Below, in pieces: positions 45,751 through 58,144 of a stretch of DNA of 64,000 nucleotides. The notes beneath the pieces are model-generated. The model did no database searches. It was not told where the DNA came from and saw only the letters and a program-made list of their open reading frames with translations. Position 1 is the stretch's first letter; each line of letters begins with the position of its first letter. The stretch comes from Congeria kusceri (taxonomy: Eukaryota; Mollusca; Bivalvia; Myida; Dreissenidae). The translations under genes were made by a program, and so were the position numbers. Where the stretch lies: contig CM051030.1 of assembly GCA_027627225.1 (NCBI GenBank), forward strand, positions 26,839,927-26,903,926, written 5' to 3'.

Positions 45751-46330
45751 CTGGGATGGGACCGAATACTAGAATATTCGAATATTGGATACTATTCGAA
45801 TATAAAAAAACGAATACGAATGTTCGATTTTCTCATTTATTTAAAGAACACAATTTCTTTTAAAAAAACATGTTTTTTCCAGTTTGATTGCAAAGATAAC
45901 ATGAATTCCAATGGTATTTCCTGCCTAGCAGGTGTGCAGGGGCAGTGTAACGTTTTTACAGCACATGCTAAACATGCCCAATTAACGACAATTGATACTT
46001 GGCAGGGGGGGGGGGCACGTCTGTACAAGGGCCGCGAGTTAACGGTTTGTAGGTGGCGCGAATACGACGCATTGTATCCACAAATAACAAAACTGGGCCA
46101 TGTTGTGATAACGGTTTCACAGGTTGCACAAGGCGGTTAACTTGTTTACAGTAAATTACAATTAATCTCTAAGTAAACCAATCAAAATCAATCCATTATG
46201 AGCCAATCAATTTCTTTTACAAAATTATCATGATCTGGTCAATCTTACTATACGTCACTTGTAAATTATTCTCCATTATATCAACACCGTATATTATTCA
46301 TGAGTCTTTATTATTACACAATGCCACATT
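45751..46330 (+). mobile_element. hAT-like family 1 copy, right-truncated
   Basis: Left end ctgggatgggaccgaatact. It matches the 10,378 copy through 'gcctagcagg', 'ccaattaacgaca', tctgtacaag and 'gtttgcacaaggcg' (here with a short deletion) to 'tatattattcatgagtc'. It has an 11-base G run at 46,005-46,015. It preserves the uninterrupted target of the insertion at 15,497. Confidence 0.7.
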
Positions 46331-46569
46331 AAAGTTAAGAGCTAGGGATTTTTTTGTGATTTTGTATATTTTGCATGTTTGTAAGATATTTTTGTTTTAA
46401 GCTCAAACACAGTTTGGCTTATCGATTTGGAATTGATTTTTATTTTATTCCCCGAAACTTGCCAGAGTGAATATTGTGAAGCATCCATCATTTATATTCT
46501 TGCAATTTGCTCTTTTTAAAAATATCTCCTTCATTCCATTGCCACCATTTGACCCCTTGATTTTTTGCT

Positions 46570-46860
46570 ATTTTTATAGTATTTCTGTCATATTACGGCG
46601 GTCAATTTACCTACTTACACTTTTCCTGGGCAAGCTTTGTCGATCTTAGCGGGATACCAGTACTAAGTGCACATACCTATGCCAGTAACTGACAACTGTA
46701 CTTCTTGAATGAGTGGTAGGGGGAGAATGGCTGTAGAAAAATATTCATGACGAATCCCCACATAAATTATGTGGCCGGCATGTGGTGCGAACTCACGATT
46801 TTTGGATTGACAGTCCAGCGCTCTACCAACTGAGCTAGCCGGGCCCGGCTTGAAATAATT
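46570..46860 (-). mobile_element. tRNA-derived SINE
   Basis: On the minus strand the head is ggcccggctagctcagttgg, tagagcgctggactgtcaat (GTC anticodon position) and gtgagttcgcacca. The body is 'cataatttatgtggggattc', 'tctacagccattctccccct', then 'ggtatcccgctaagatcgac'. The acceptor stem does not pair cleanly and the body is fused directly, so this is a SINE rather than a functional tRNA-Asp gene. Related to the split SINE at 13,840-14,320. Confidence 0.65.
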
Positions 46861-49427
46861 ATTTGCAAGGATAATAACTGAAATTCCTGCAAGTGTTCTA
46901 TACTTTGCTACAAATAGACTTTAAACAACATCAAAAAAATGCAAATGCCATGCTCTTTTGTTCTTGATTTTTCCTAAATATGTACTTTGCCATGTGGATT
47001 GTTTTCTTATTAAAATAAGTGTGCATTGCTTTTTTTGCTGTCATTATTGTTCATTTACAGTAAAGCTACATGTAATTCATACATGTATCAATTTGCTTTT
47101 TAAAAACAACAAGAAAATGGTCTTCTGTCATTATTATAATACTGGTATGCATGTTGAATTAAGGGTCATTTTCTCAAATAAGGGGATGATTCATTAAATA
47201 TCCATCAGATTATAATGTCACAATTAGCCTTTATTTGCTCTTTATTTTTACGGAAATCTCCCTAAAAAGCCTTTATTTTGCATATTTTGAACCTTTATAA
47301 AAACCTTTATTTTCATTGAGATTTGCTAAGAGGCCTGTTAGTTGCGTAAGTAATACATTTTGACCTCCGAACTTAAACAGCAGGCCTTATTCAAAATTTG
47401 TAAGTTGAGGCTATTGTGCCAACTGTGAACATAATCTGCACCTGTTCTTTAGTACGAACAAGTGTGCTTAGGAGGGGTGACGTCTTCTTGTGCCCACATT
47501 GTTCATTAATATACTAATATATACTCTTAGTTAAGTTTATTGCGTTGTTTGTGCTTTAATCTTATTATTTTTTATAACAAGATCAAACCCTCGTGTTGTT
47601 TATAAGCATTTTATAAACATTTATTTCATTAAAAATCAAAGGAAATACACAAAATTGTCGTATGTATATCAAAACACGAAAATCAGTGGAAAGGCTTCTG
47701 CGTATGACGTCATCAAAAGTTGTCCACGAACTGACAGGAAATAGAAACAGATAACATTTTCAGGTAGAATTACGGATTTCCGAATAAATATTGTCAGTTT
47801 TGACATATAAAATAGTTAATTTACATTTGTATTGATTTAATCACATTTGTTGATATTGAAACAAGTGGGATTGTATGCGCGTGCGCAAAGTGGAATACTT
47901 AACAATCACGAACTTACAGGTGTAGATTCTACATTCATTCAAAATGACAAACATATATATAGGATACTTGTAGGATACACATTGTCCATATAGCATAATA
48001 TGGGATGTTATTATGCCACTAGTGCACAATTACGTTGAAGATGCTGACGCAATATTTTTAAGCGTTATTATACCACTGACCAATTACACAAATTAACCCC
48101 GCCTACTTTCTGTAATATCATGATCCTGACTGATAACACGTTTTAGCCCCGCCCACATTAACGTATATCATGCTACAGTATCACGTGCAAGGATGTTTAG
48201 TCCCGCCCACTTCTCGGAAATACTTTTTTGTAGGCGTGGAATGTCATTAACGTCGTTAAAATGTAAAAAAAAGAATAGATCTATACCATGACAACATTTT
48301 AATTCACAAAAATAAATTTTACTGCAACAAAACATTTTAATATTATTTAATTAACAAGAATTCAGTTATTATGTCAAATAAGCATTATGCAAAAACATGA
48401 AATGCACAGCATAGAAAACCTGTTAATAAAATCTTAGAAAGCTGATATTTTTAAAAGCTGAAAACATTACAATCAGATAACACAAAAATTGAAATGCATG
48501 AAAGAAATGGATGACATTTGGTTTCTGTTTTTTATCAATACAGAAAATTTGTCTAAGGATATGAAACCAAATCACGCAGACCATAAATTGTATCAACAAG
48601 TGAATAGGAGCTGCAAAGTCCCTAATTATTTAATCACTATCCATACACCATTACATAACATTCTGGGAAACCATTGCTGTAAGCTGCAGTGTACTGTAAG
48701 TGAAAGTCTTTAAATATACCCAGAAAGAAGCTACTGAAACCATTCATTTTGTGTAACTTTATTACAAATGCAATGTTTTAGAAAAATGCGATTAAGAACA
48801 ACTATTTTAAATACACAACTGAAATGTTTAAATCATAAGAAAGCACACAAATACTAGAATCTAGCCAGGTAACAACAATCATTTTATTTGAAATGAAAGA
48901 TCAAAAATAAAATTAAAAAAATAAGTCAAAAGTAAAAAAACAAACAAACAAACAAAAAACATGCTGTTTAAGAAATTATGGTCAATTTAACAAAAATAAA
49001 CTCTTACTTTTGATAAGAAATTCAAATAAATACAGCCCTTATGATTTGATTTACAACAAATCAATTTATTTCTAAATGAAATGTCAAAGTTAAATAAATA
49101 CATGGCTTTAAATGTTATAAACAATAGGTTAAGTTAAATAATATGCAGAAAAGTCAATGTGTTATAACTAAATTCTTCAGTCCAACATGAAAAAGGAAAT
49201 AAATGAGGGAAAGAAAATTGGGAAATGATGCAAACCAATTTGAAGAATATGACACTGAAAAAAACAACAGATCTAATTATGATGGTCATTCAGGATTTCT
49301 TCAATTTAAAGTCATAACAGCTACTTGAATGCAGTTTGGAACTCATAGGCAGGATAATCTGTCTAATGATACAGCAACACATATCCACTAGCTAAATAGC
49401 ATCTAGAAAATGTCACATCAACAATTT
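46861..49427. other. Unassigned AT-rich region
   Basis: No supported exon or repeat family. It holds a 'tgacgtca' CRE-like 8-mer near 47,706, three spaced CCCGCC(C/T)AC boxes at 48,088-48,212 and an (AAAC)n stretch near 48,940. The part left of 49,428 could be 3' UTR of the weak candidate exon there. Confidence 0.35.
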
Positions 49428-49492
49428 TTACTCTCGGTCTGTAGCAACAACTGTTACACGCATGTCAACTTTTGTTTTCACTGGCTGTGAAC
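49428..49492 (-). CDS. Candidate short terminal exon (weak)
   Basis: A strong pyrimidine-rich acceptor (ttctttcatatttctttc, then atagtttcag) ends at 49,493. It is followed by GT plus 20 codons reading SQPVKTKVDMRVTVVATDRE and a TAA at 49,428-49,430. An upstream donor G|GTGAGTG at 49,705/49,704 would join in phase to a short frame ending CVGLQRVSRPFLAELAIG, although that frame is open for only about 66 bases. I do not recognise the protein. The splice context is the main support; it could be chance. Confidence 0.25.
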
Positions 49493-50369
49493 CTGAAACT
49501 ATGAAAGAAATATGAAAGAAATTCTTCCACCTTTTGAAAATAACTCAAAATAACGTAAGCAAAACAGCATATGAGAATAAATGACTTAATTAATTATATA
49601 AATATTTAAATATGGCTCTAAAATAAGGCAAACAAGGAGGCAAAGGGTTATAATTTGACCTTTATTTGTGCACTCAATACGGTACGTATTACCAGGACAC
49701 TCACCAATTGCTAACTCTGCCAGAAAAGGACGTGATACCCGTTGCAGTCCCACACATATTACGCAGCTTTAATACGAGCCCTCATCGCAAACACGACAGG
49801 CTGCATCTCTGATTCCTGCAGACTGCAGTTGCGTTCCCCACCCAGTTTGACATCATACGTAGGGGATAGTTTTTCAGAACAAGCGTCCACCTCTCAACCT
49901 TAAACGCATTATGCACTGATGGAAAAGTTGGTTAACAACTCACTTGATAATGAATCCACTGGTTGTTTAACTTTTTTAATTTGTTTCGTTGTTGAATATT
50001 TACATTACACACATACTGCAAACAGTTGAAAAGCAATCGTTATGTCGACAGCAGTCTTCATTTTGTGCGTGTGTTAATAGATAAACTGACGTAAATGAAT
50101 TTATATCATGTTCGATTTTCCAATAAGTAGCAATTTCTCGCTTCAATTTTTTGTTCATTTGTTAAATGTGTTTTAAAATGTTAAATTGTTGGTGATTTAT
50201 CAAGAACTGTGTTTACGCGTAACTATGCATCGACGCTAGTAGACGCCATCAGGCTATTTCATTTAAGTATTGTGTTGTACTGTTAATTGCTAAATGTTTG
50301 CGATTTAATTTGTTTCTTTTATTTCATTAATTATGAACACAATATTTGCAAAACGTGGCATAATAAATA
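49493..50369. other. Unassigned spacer with a possible decayed exon near 49,705-49,890
   Basis: 49,700-49,900 is more GC-rich than its surroundings and shows short coding-like segments in two minus-strand frames, ending at a donor consensus (49,705). Stops prevent a clear call. Confidence 0.25.
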
Positions 50370-50518
50370 GAATATATGGTAGGTGACTTTTGATATCATG
50401 TGATATCAGACTCGTCCGATATAGCGTAGGAAAAGGCTCGGTAAGCCTCGCCTTTTTCCTACTCCATATCAAACTCGTCTGATATCACTTGATATCAAAA
50501 GTCACCAACCATATATTC
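50370..50518. repeat. 149-bp palindromic repeat (foldback MITE)
   Basis: The left arm gaatatatggtaggtgactt with 'ttgatatcatgtgatatcag' is matched in inverted orientation by the right arm, ending 'agtcaccaaccatatattc'. The arms extend to 'gtaggaaaaggc' near the centre, about 65-70 bases each. Short loop, non-coding. Confidence 0.75.
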
Positions 50519-50663
50519 TCTATATGTGAGTTTACTATGATTTATTCAAACTCTCAGATAATTATACAAGTTGTGTATTTTGTCAAAAAAAAAACAACAT
50601 AGTCAAATACAAAAACATTAAAACTGAACTGTTACAAAAATACACATGTCGATGGTTTGCTAT

Positions 50664-50870
50664 TAAAGGGACTTGTTCACAGATGTTCGTGCTTTATTTC
50701 TTGGAAAATTTTCATTATCTTAACTGAAAAACGTAAAGCATCTGGACTACCAAAACAAACTGAAAAGAGAAGTTAATTAAAACTTGTGCCACCGCCGGTT
50801 CTAGAACCAGGTACCGTCGGGACCAAAACAGACTGGCGCTGTAACCACGGCCATCCGGACTTACACACAA
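50664..50870 (-). mobile_element. tRNA-derived SINE (Leu/Ser-type head)
   Basis: On the minus strand the head reads gtccggatggccgtggttac, agcgccagtc, then ggttctagaacc (B box). The body runs to a terminal ...gaacaagtccctttaa at 50,664. The ggatggcc...gcgccagtct start is typical of Leu/Ser tRNAs, and the 'ttaaagggac' terminus is a molluscan repeat signature I recall. A possible second copy of only the terminus is at 60,592. Confidence 0.5.
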
Positions 50871-51910
50871 AACAGTGATTTTCAGGGTATGTAAGTGATA
50901 CAGAGCTCTCCAAAATACGGAGGAAACGCTTTATAATTGTATCTATTTTAAATGATGATTTTTCATAAACGACACAATATGTCCAATATATTTCGTCCCA
51001 TTTCTGCCATGTCTTAAAATATCTGAAAACAATGTGCAACCATTTTTATTTGCTGGTTGTTTGATATACTGCGTTGATTCTGAAAATAAATCAGTCTTGT
51101 TAGCGGGTATCTCAGTTCGTTTAGGATGCACACATTGTTAAAGCAGACTCACTTCATATTACTGTCGGACTCATTGTATTTCATAATCCTTCAGTCTCAG
51201 AACCACGAGTACAAATGACGAAATTCGAAACAATCGCACTGACAACAGACAAAACTGTGAGACTCAAGATCATTTTAAAGGAAATTAACCGTGGAATGCT
51301 TGTAGTAAAAGTGACTATAGTCTAGTTTGCCTTATGCTTAACACAAATAGAATCGGTTGTTTGTGAAATGATACAACCTGATTTTTAATACAAGATCAAT
51401 TATTTATAAAGTCTGCATATCGCCGCATTTTGTTTCCATAATTGTTATTCACTTGCAGGCTTAGTAATAATACGTGTCAGTATTTGTGGTTTAATGCAGC
51501 GTTTGCACATAAATAACTGTTAATTACATATAAACCTTGTATACTAGTACGTGATAGTGTCTAGGTATCCTGAAGACACAACTGCATTCTGAGAGAACAT
51601 GTACGCCTGGTATATCAGATATCAGACTCACAATGTTTGTGTTCATATTGTGTACTAAAGTTTCAATAATGGTGGATACCATCCAAGGATTAGACTGTAT
51701 TTGATACTTTATATGAAACGTTTGCTGCAGACCATCGTCAAAGCCAGGTATCCACGACAGTTGATTTCAGATGTTGTTATGGAGTTCCCAATACACGAAA
51801 CATTGTAGGCACATTTTAAGAAGGTCTCTTAATGAGCCCGTTCTAAACAGGCCTGACCTCCAATCTATGCAAAAATAGTTAAAACTATTTGTTTAGCTTT
51901 CTTGTCTTTA
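50871..51910. other. Unassigned spacer
   Basis: Two overlapping minus-strand open frames (50,773-51,131) overlap the SINE and show no domain. Otherwise nothing recognised. Confidence 0.35.
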
Positions 51911-52245
51911 CATCATCATCATCACCATCATCATTATCATCAGCATAATCATCATAATCATCATCTTCTTCTTCTTCTTCTTCTTCTTCTTTTTATTCTT
52001 CTTCTTCTTCTTCATTATCTTCCTCTTCATTTTTTCATCTACATCATCATTATCATTAGCAGCAGCAGCATCAACATCAGTATCATAATCATCATCATAA
52101 TCATGATCGACATAAACTTCATCATCACCATCGTCAGACTCACCATCGTCATCATCATCGTCGTCAAAATTAGTCATTATTTCGATCGTCCTCATCACCA
52201 TAATTATCATTATCTTCATCATCATCATCATGCTCATCCTTGCCG
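51911..52245. repeat. Compound (CAT)n/(CTT)n trinucleotide microsatellite
   Basis: A CAT/CAC-rich block, a CTT block (about 51,964-52,012), then more CAT blocks with CAG interruptions. Because the period is three, all frames stay open on both strands (His-rich on plus, Asp/Met-rich on minus). No coding evidence. Confidence 0.9.
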
Positions 52246-54839
52246 AATTCATGAGGATAACGATCAAGATCCTTAAAAAAAACACAATATCATCATCTTC
52301 AAAACAACCTTTAAAATTCTTTAAAAATAATCATTAATAGTATCAAGTTTATTTACAAGATGATGACCGTTGTCTCAAACAGTGTAGTGATAATTTGCAT
52401 TATACATTTAAACATTTAAACTATCATTCTTTATCATCAGAAAATAGTCGTACTTTTATCAAACGGCACCATATAGAAACACTCAATATTCTGTATGTTT
52501 TGAAAGTAAAAGATCCCGGCAGATCTTATATTCAAATTCTTTAAGAAATACATGCTTTACTCGTTTTAATCGTTGAAATACATATTGATGAATTAAACTC
52601 CGTATTATGCTGTTGACATGTTTAACACGACACTTATAACATTTCTTTGTGTGTATTGTGTTTTCTTCAGAATACTTGTATAACTTTATGGGGCACATTA
52701 CTTTGTAGTATAGATATGACATAATGTTAAAGTGTGATGTACTCACGGCGTTGCGCTACACCTTTCTGTTGGGTGTAAGAATGTATATAACATGTGATGC
52801 AAAATAGTTAATTTAATTGTTTTTGTTGTTTAATACGTACTCTGCCAACATTGAAGTTTGTTTCGTGATGATGGCTACATATTCCAACTGTATAATAATT
52901 GAATATTACCTCTACCTCAAACCTGTGAATGCTAAAACAATTGAGATGGCATTGAAACAAGAATATACAGAGACCCAATGTTTTCAAACGTACGAACATA
53001 TATGAATTTAATTCAAATTCGTTCCAAAAAAAATCTACAACTGCGCTCAGCAATATAAAAAAAAACCGATAAATTGTGTTTGTATTTTTATTGTATTCTG
53101 AGGATGTCAATAGATATCAAAATATTCAGTCGGCGCCTGGATACATATTTAGCATCCGAATATTCGTATATCATATACGAATATTCGGATGCTTATAATA
53201 TTTGAAAATTAAAATGTGTTAATAAATTGACTTAATAATCATCAAATATATCAACTGAATCAGTTAATACTTTAAGAAAAAACTATTTAAATCTAATATG
53301 CCCTTTTGAACAGTTTCGCCGCGCACATAATGCCCCTTTTCCAAATCAAACGCCAAGCCCCTCTGCCCTTCTAGATTAAATACTATATATCATAGCATAA
53401 AATTAACCAAACATTTATGTAATTAAATTTAAAGAAAAAGCCACGACGAATGGCAGGTATATACTATAACAAATGATGTTTCCTTTTTATGAATTTCCGC
53501 AGGCATTTGGTGTTTTTAACTACCAGCAATTGAAAAGGAATATAACCACAATACGTGTGGTAACGCTTTCACGCCAAAAGCTTATTAAAGTAGGATTATC
53601 TGCCGAAAGTAATTTCTTACGTATGGCAACTTTATTCCGATATAAGTTATGTTAATTCTTGTGTATATAAAATTCCTTACAAGGATGGAATATGTGTATT
53701 ATATTACATCAATATTTTGTTTTTGCCGTATTGGTTATGTTATTTATATTACATGTATAAACAAAACTATTACACTGCAATTTCAGTTAAATAATATCTT
53801 TGAACACATAGTGCTTCGGAAATATAAACGACTTAGCAGTTACTTGATTAACTTCAACGTATTCATATAGCCGTTTATTCTACAGCATCCCCGCATAGTC
53901 AGTTAACGTACGTTATCGACGTCAAGAATATGCTAACATTTAAAACAAACCAGGTATTGTCGAACAGGCAATGATTCACAGTTCATGATACACTTTTGCA
54001 GCGATGTAAAGTATATTGTTATAAAGTAAAACTTTGGTATTGATACTATGTGATACGTAAAAACATATTTACAATCGTGCTGACAATATATTATTCATTT
54101 CTGTCGTATTTGTATAAAGATAATGAAGTTTAATGTAAAAGCTATGTGGGTGGTGCGGTATATACTATGGAAGAGATGGCTCTTACAATAACTTAAAATA
54201 CTTCAAGTGTAGCGTTAAGAATACTTAATTTAATTTATTTTATTTAATGATTCAAGTATTTAACTTCGCTCACGCACTGAATGACGTATTAAACGAGGAA
54301 GACTTACTTGTAGATGTACACTGTATGAATGTCATACGATGTTTACTCTTGATCTATACGTTTGCAAAGGCACACTTACTTAAACGTCGAAATACATGTG
54401 CAGAGGTTGATCTAAACTAGACACTATAAATGTGTCCACAGACACGGATGCCCAACCTATGCAGACTGTTCTACAATGCGCGGCTTTGTATATATGCATA
54501 CACATCATTTTGCAAAATGAGAATTGTCCTTTTATAGTGTACTTTCTGCTAATGTATTATCTTATTCTATTATATCACAAATGTACAATCAATCGTTTAA
54601 GAACTGACAAGAAAATTAATAAAGAAAATTAATCAAAATTTTGGGAAAATTATGAGATATGTTTCTTGTATGCTTCACTTACTCTTGCTATTTTAGAACA
54701 TTATATGAAAAATCAACAAAATGCCTTTTATCAGTTATGAATTATGCTTTGCACACTCGTTAATAAAGGGAAGTAATTCACTAATTTCACACGTCCGGTT
54801 CTTGCATACCATCAGGTGATGGTGATCATCTGAGCCAAT
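52246..54839. other. Unassigned AT-rich region
   Basis: Several short frames (for example an 87-codon one at 52,483-52,746, minus) have no recognisable domain or splice support. It contains the perfect palindrome at 53,151-53,193. Confidence 0.35.
53151..53193. repeat. Perfect 43-nt palindrome
   Basis: Arms of 21 bases, agcatccgaatattcgtata+t and its exact complement, around a single central C. It includes two CGAATATTCG motifs like those in the hAT sub-terminal repeats. Confidence 0.9.
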
Positions 54840-55190
54840 TTATCTGGAAATATCGCATGCATGAGAATGTTATGCTTTTGGCTATTTTTTTAACGTTGAC
54901 CTTGATTAGTGGACCTTTCAGCTATTTACCTTCTCATAATGCGTATCACTTCTGCCAAGTATTTTGAAAATTCTTTTATGCCAGATAAAATTATGCTTCG
55001 ATAAAAGATAATGGCTTAAACTCTTATAATGGATCTTTGACCTTTAAGTATAACATTGACCTTGGTCCAAAGGACCTGGTGGTTGCAAGCCACGTGCCGT
55101 CTCATAATCTCTATTAATTCAGTCATCAGTAATTTGAAAATTGTCCATGCCGGACAAAACTTTGTCTTATGTAAAAGACGTATATGACTA
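54840..55190 (+). repeat. Two-unit ~168-bp tandem core
   Basis: 'tctcataat' followed by 'attttgaaaattcttttatg' near 54,930-54,985 recurs as 'tctcataat' and 'aatttgaaaattgtccatg' near 55,100-55,155, with 'gaccttg' in both. Similar in design to the core at 7,990-8,330. No termini seen. Confidence 0.5.
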
Positions 55191-55441
55191 TACAAACATG
55201 TATAGGAAACTTTCTTAAATTAACTATTATACAGATTATGAACAATTCCAGATTAAGAATGAGGCTTTAAGGAAATGTCAAAGCTGAACAGAAAATGATC
55301 CCTTTATATCAATGTAAATTCTATAAACAACACTTATCAAGCGTATCGCGGACAGCCTATTCTTAAAATACAGTGTACAAGCATTATGTAATGGCTCATA
55401 TTGGACAGGTTTATATTTTCGCACTATACAATGATGACTTT

Positions 55442-55741
55442 CTATGATTGTTTAACTCCATTAAAATCAGACAAAATAATGTTATAGTCTGATACTTGTT
55501 TGTGTGCAGTTAGCAGCACTTTTTTTTCTGATGCAATATTAAATAAATTAATATGCATTATCTCATCATAGCCCTCTACGACCTCCGGAAGTTTCATGAA
55601 ACTAGTTGTTGTACTTATTAAATTATCGCTTAATCTATATTTTCTTGCACATACAGATCTACAGAGACCCACAAAGAGGGGGATTTCTCTTATAGTCCCT
55701 TTTCTGGTGTAACTATTAGTTGACAAATAACTTCCAAACAT
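55442..55741 (-). CDS. Unrecognised 99-codon open frame
   Basis: Opens MFGSYLSTNSYTRKGTIREI and contains FMKLPEVVEGYDEIMHINLF, then a stop at 55,442. The frame is long for such AT-rich DNA and mixed in composition, but I recognise no domain, see no splice sites that bound it, and upstream frames are broken. It could be a decayed exon or chance. Confidence 0.2.
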   Translation of the reverse strand: MFGSYLSTNSYTRKGTIREIPLFVGLCRSVCARKYRLSDNLISTTTSFMKLPEVVEGYDEIMHINLFNIASEKKVLLTAHKQVSDYNIILSDFNGVKQS

Positions 55742-55999
55742 ACTTACTTTTACTGTATTAATGGACCTTTGTCATTCAAAAATCTATGGTTATTGTAAGT
55801 GACACTGTTACAAACATTTTCAATGTATAGGTCCATGAATATCTTGAATCTTGAACATATTTCTTTGTGGCAGAGCCTTTCAAATATAGAACCCAGCCAA
55901 TATTAAGCCTTTCATGTATCATGTGCATACAATAAGGTAGAATGATGTTATTGCAGTTTACTGAAATCTCTAGGCTATACACAAGGCTGCCATCGGGTA

Positions 56000-56590
56000 T
56001 AACATATATTTGGCATCATCTTCATCAATCCAAAAGTTTCAAATGTTATTAATTTCCTTCTATGTTAAAAGGGTAATTTCGCACACATGTTACATAAATA
56101 TTTAGAGACCCCCTGCAGTATAACTGGGTGTGGAAATAATCTTACAGAAATGTTCCCTGGATTGGAGCTTCAATGATATATCCCTGTTTGACCCAATGTT
56201 TTTTTCATGAATCAATATCATTTGAAGGAATTTGGTAGATGCTTACACAAGGAAGATTTATATAAATTTTGTTCAAAATCCAGTTACCGGTTTCTGAAGA
56301 GAAGATTGTCAAAGTCACCTATATGGCCATATACGGTTAAACTTCCAAAACCCATGGCAGTCACGTTATTTAGCAAATCATGAAGTTTAGTCTCAGTGAG
56401 TATGTATACAAGAGTAGTGATGTGGAATTAATGTGTTTGTATGTAATTATTTTAGGTTTCAAGTGAATAACCTATGTAGTTTTGAAGTTATTAGACTTTT
56501 GAATATTAACATAAACCAAGATCAGACGCGGAAGCCGACGACAGGACGAGTAGGGAAGCTTACCTATTATTCGAGTAGTGGAGCTAAATG
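56000..56590 (+). repeat. Modular element fragment with type B 3' end
   Basis: Core-like sequence ('tgttccctggattggagctt', 'gaaggaatttggtagatgct') leads to a type B terminal module: 'agatcagacgcgg', 'gacgagtagggaagct', 'ttattcgagtag' and 'gagctaaa' by 56,590. No repeat units or ACAAG end recognised. The open frame across it is not a gene. Confidence 0.5.
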
Positions 56591-57019
56591 TTTCGGTTTG
56601 ACACGTTGTGAATGGTTTAACCAAAATGTGTGTCCTGTTGGACTTTTTGGAGACAGTTTAACATCTGACCAGATTGACTAGGGGCTTTTTTGCCCGCTAC
56701 CATCATAGTTAAATCCCTACGCAACAGGTGTGAGAATTGTGTAAAAGTCGGGTTACGATGTATTATGAAGATTCGTATTGTTACATTCATATATATTTTT
56801 TATTCGCATTTTTTAGCGAGCAGCAGACAAAACATTCGCAAAACTGAAGTTGGTACTTGCGTTTTATTAGTGTGCGAGTGTTAAATTCGAGCCTGAGCGT
56901 GTTCAGAGATAAATTAACTAAAGTGTTGAAAAAAAAAACATCCAAAGGACCACATACAGCCAAATTGTTATCAAATCGAAACTAGAATTGCCACAAGAGT
57001 GACAAATATACCCCCACAA

Positions 57020-57085
57020 ATACAAACATCTGGGCCTTGCGGTTTCCGAGGAGATTTCGAAGTCATTTTGCTATTTAAGTCTACA
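57020..57085 (+). repeat. Beta-core fragment
   Basis: About 66 bases match one beta unit ('catctgggccttgcggtttc', 'agtcattttgctatttaagt') and then switch to different sequence at 'tactgtggaatcac'. Confidence 0.6.
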
Positions 57086-58144
57086 TACTGTGGAATCACT
57101 AATTTTCGCGGTGGTCTAATTTTCGCGCTTTTTGCACTCCCGCCATTGCGCGAATATTTACCGATTTCGTTGCGTAGCAACACCTTGGGAGCTTACACGT
57201 TCGTTCCAATGTACGAAGGTAATCGCAAGTAAATATACGCAGATAGGCCTATATGTTTCAATGCAAATGTTTTAAAAAACGTTTTGTATGTTTTCTTCAT
57301 CGGATTCATTCTGATTTATGAACACATATTATTTTTCTTTTAAATTGTGGGCATTTTCGTATATTTAAATGCGGTCATACATTGCAAAACCGCTATATCG
57401 CGATTCGCGGGGTCCATATATATAAACATACATGTATACACTACAGCCCATTTTCGTGACCTCAAACATAAACGTAATTAACTTGCCTTTTTCATTATTT
57501 TTAACATCCTTTATGTGTCATATCCATATGTAAAATATTTGTCAAATGTTTGTATTTAAAAAATATAGATGTTTTTAATTCCTTGTAATTAATTTCAAAT
57601 CGCGTATAATCAATTCGAAATCCGATCTCCATTACACAATGTTAATATATAAAAGTACAAGTTATGCATATAAACAATATTAATACACTTATATCAGTAA
57701 TTATACTACATTCATTTATGTGCATTTTGCGTAATGAATTGTTTCTAGAAAATATTCGTTTCAATTTTTAGTTTGAGATGATGCTAGATATAAAAAAGTG
57801 AGATACACAAAAACTAAAAAGGAAATTGGATAATACAAAGGCAAAGTGTTCCCTTTAATAGATATGAGATGTTTGACTTATTGTCTTCAAAACTGGAAGA
57901 CTGCTAAGAGAAGGCAGCTTCCCTAAGGTTTGCGAAAACAAAAAGACAAAGAGAACACAACAATCCTGAAAAAAGGGGGGAAAAATAGACAGAATAGGAA
58001 AGATTCACTTCAAAGTACTAGGATGTGCACATTTTATATATTTTTAAAAATGCAGATCAATTTTATTGTTTTCAAAAGCAATCTGCTCTTCTAAATGTAT
58101 TTTCATTCTGAGAGCATTTTTGAAAATCTCGAAATTTGGATTTT
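57086..58144. other. Unassigned region, CG-containing left edge
   Basis: 57,086-57,230 has repeated 'ttttcgcg' words that I recall from other bivalve repeats but cannot assign. The rest is AT-rich without features. Confidence 0.3.

Noticed and set aside
46787..46860. Functional tRNA-Asp gene on the minus strand
   Set aside because: The acceptor stem pairs poorly and the head is fused to a SINE body shared with the copy at 13,840-14,320.
47700..47715. CRE-like tgacgtca as a regulatory site
   Set aside because: An isolated 8-mer with no adjacent gene start; it also occurs near 40,306, so chance is likely.
51902..52285. His-rich (plus) and Asp/Met-rich (minus) frames of about 125 codons
   Set aside because: A trinucleotide microsatellite keeps all frames open; no splice or domain support.
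56433..56681. 82-codon plus-strand frame as an exon
   Set aside because: It runs through the conserved type B 3' terminal module, so the sequence is explained by the repeat.
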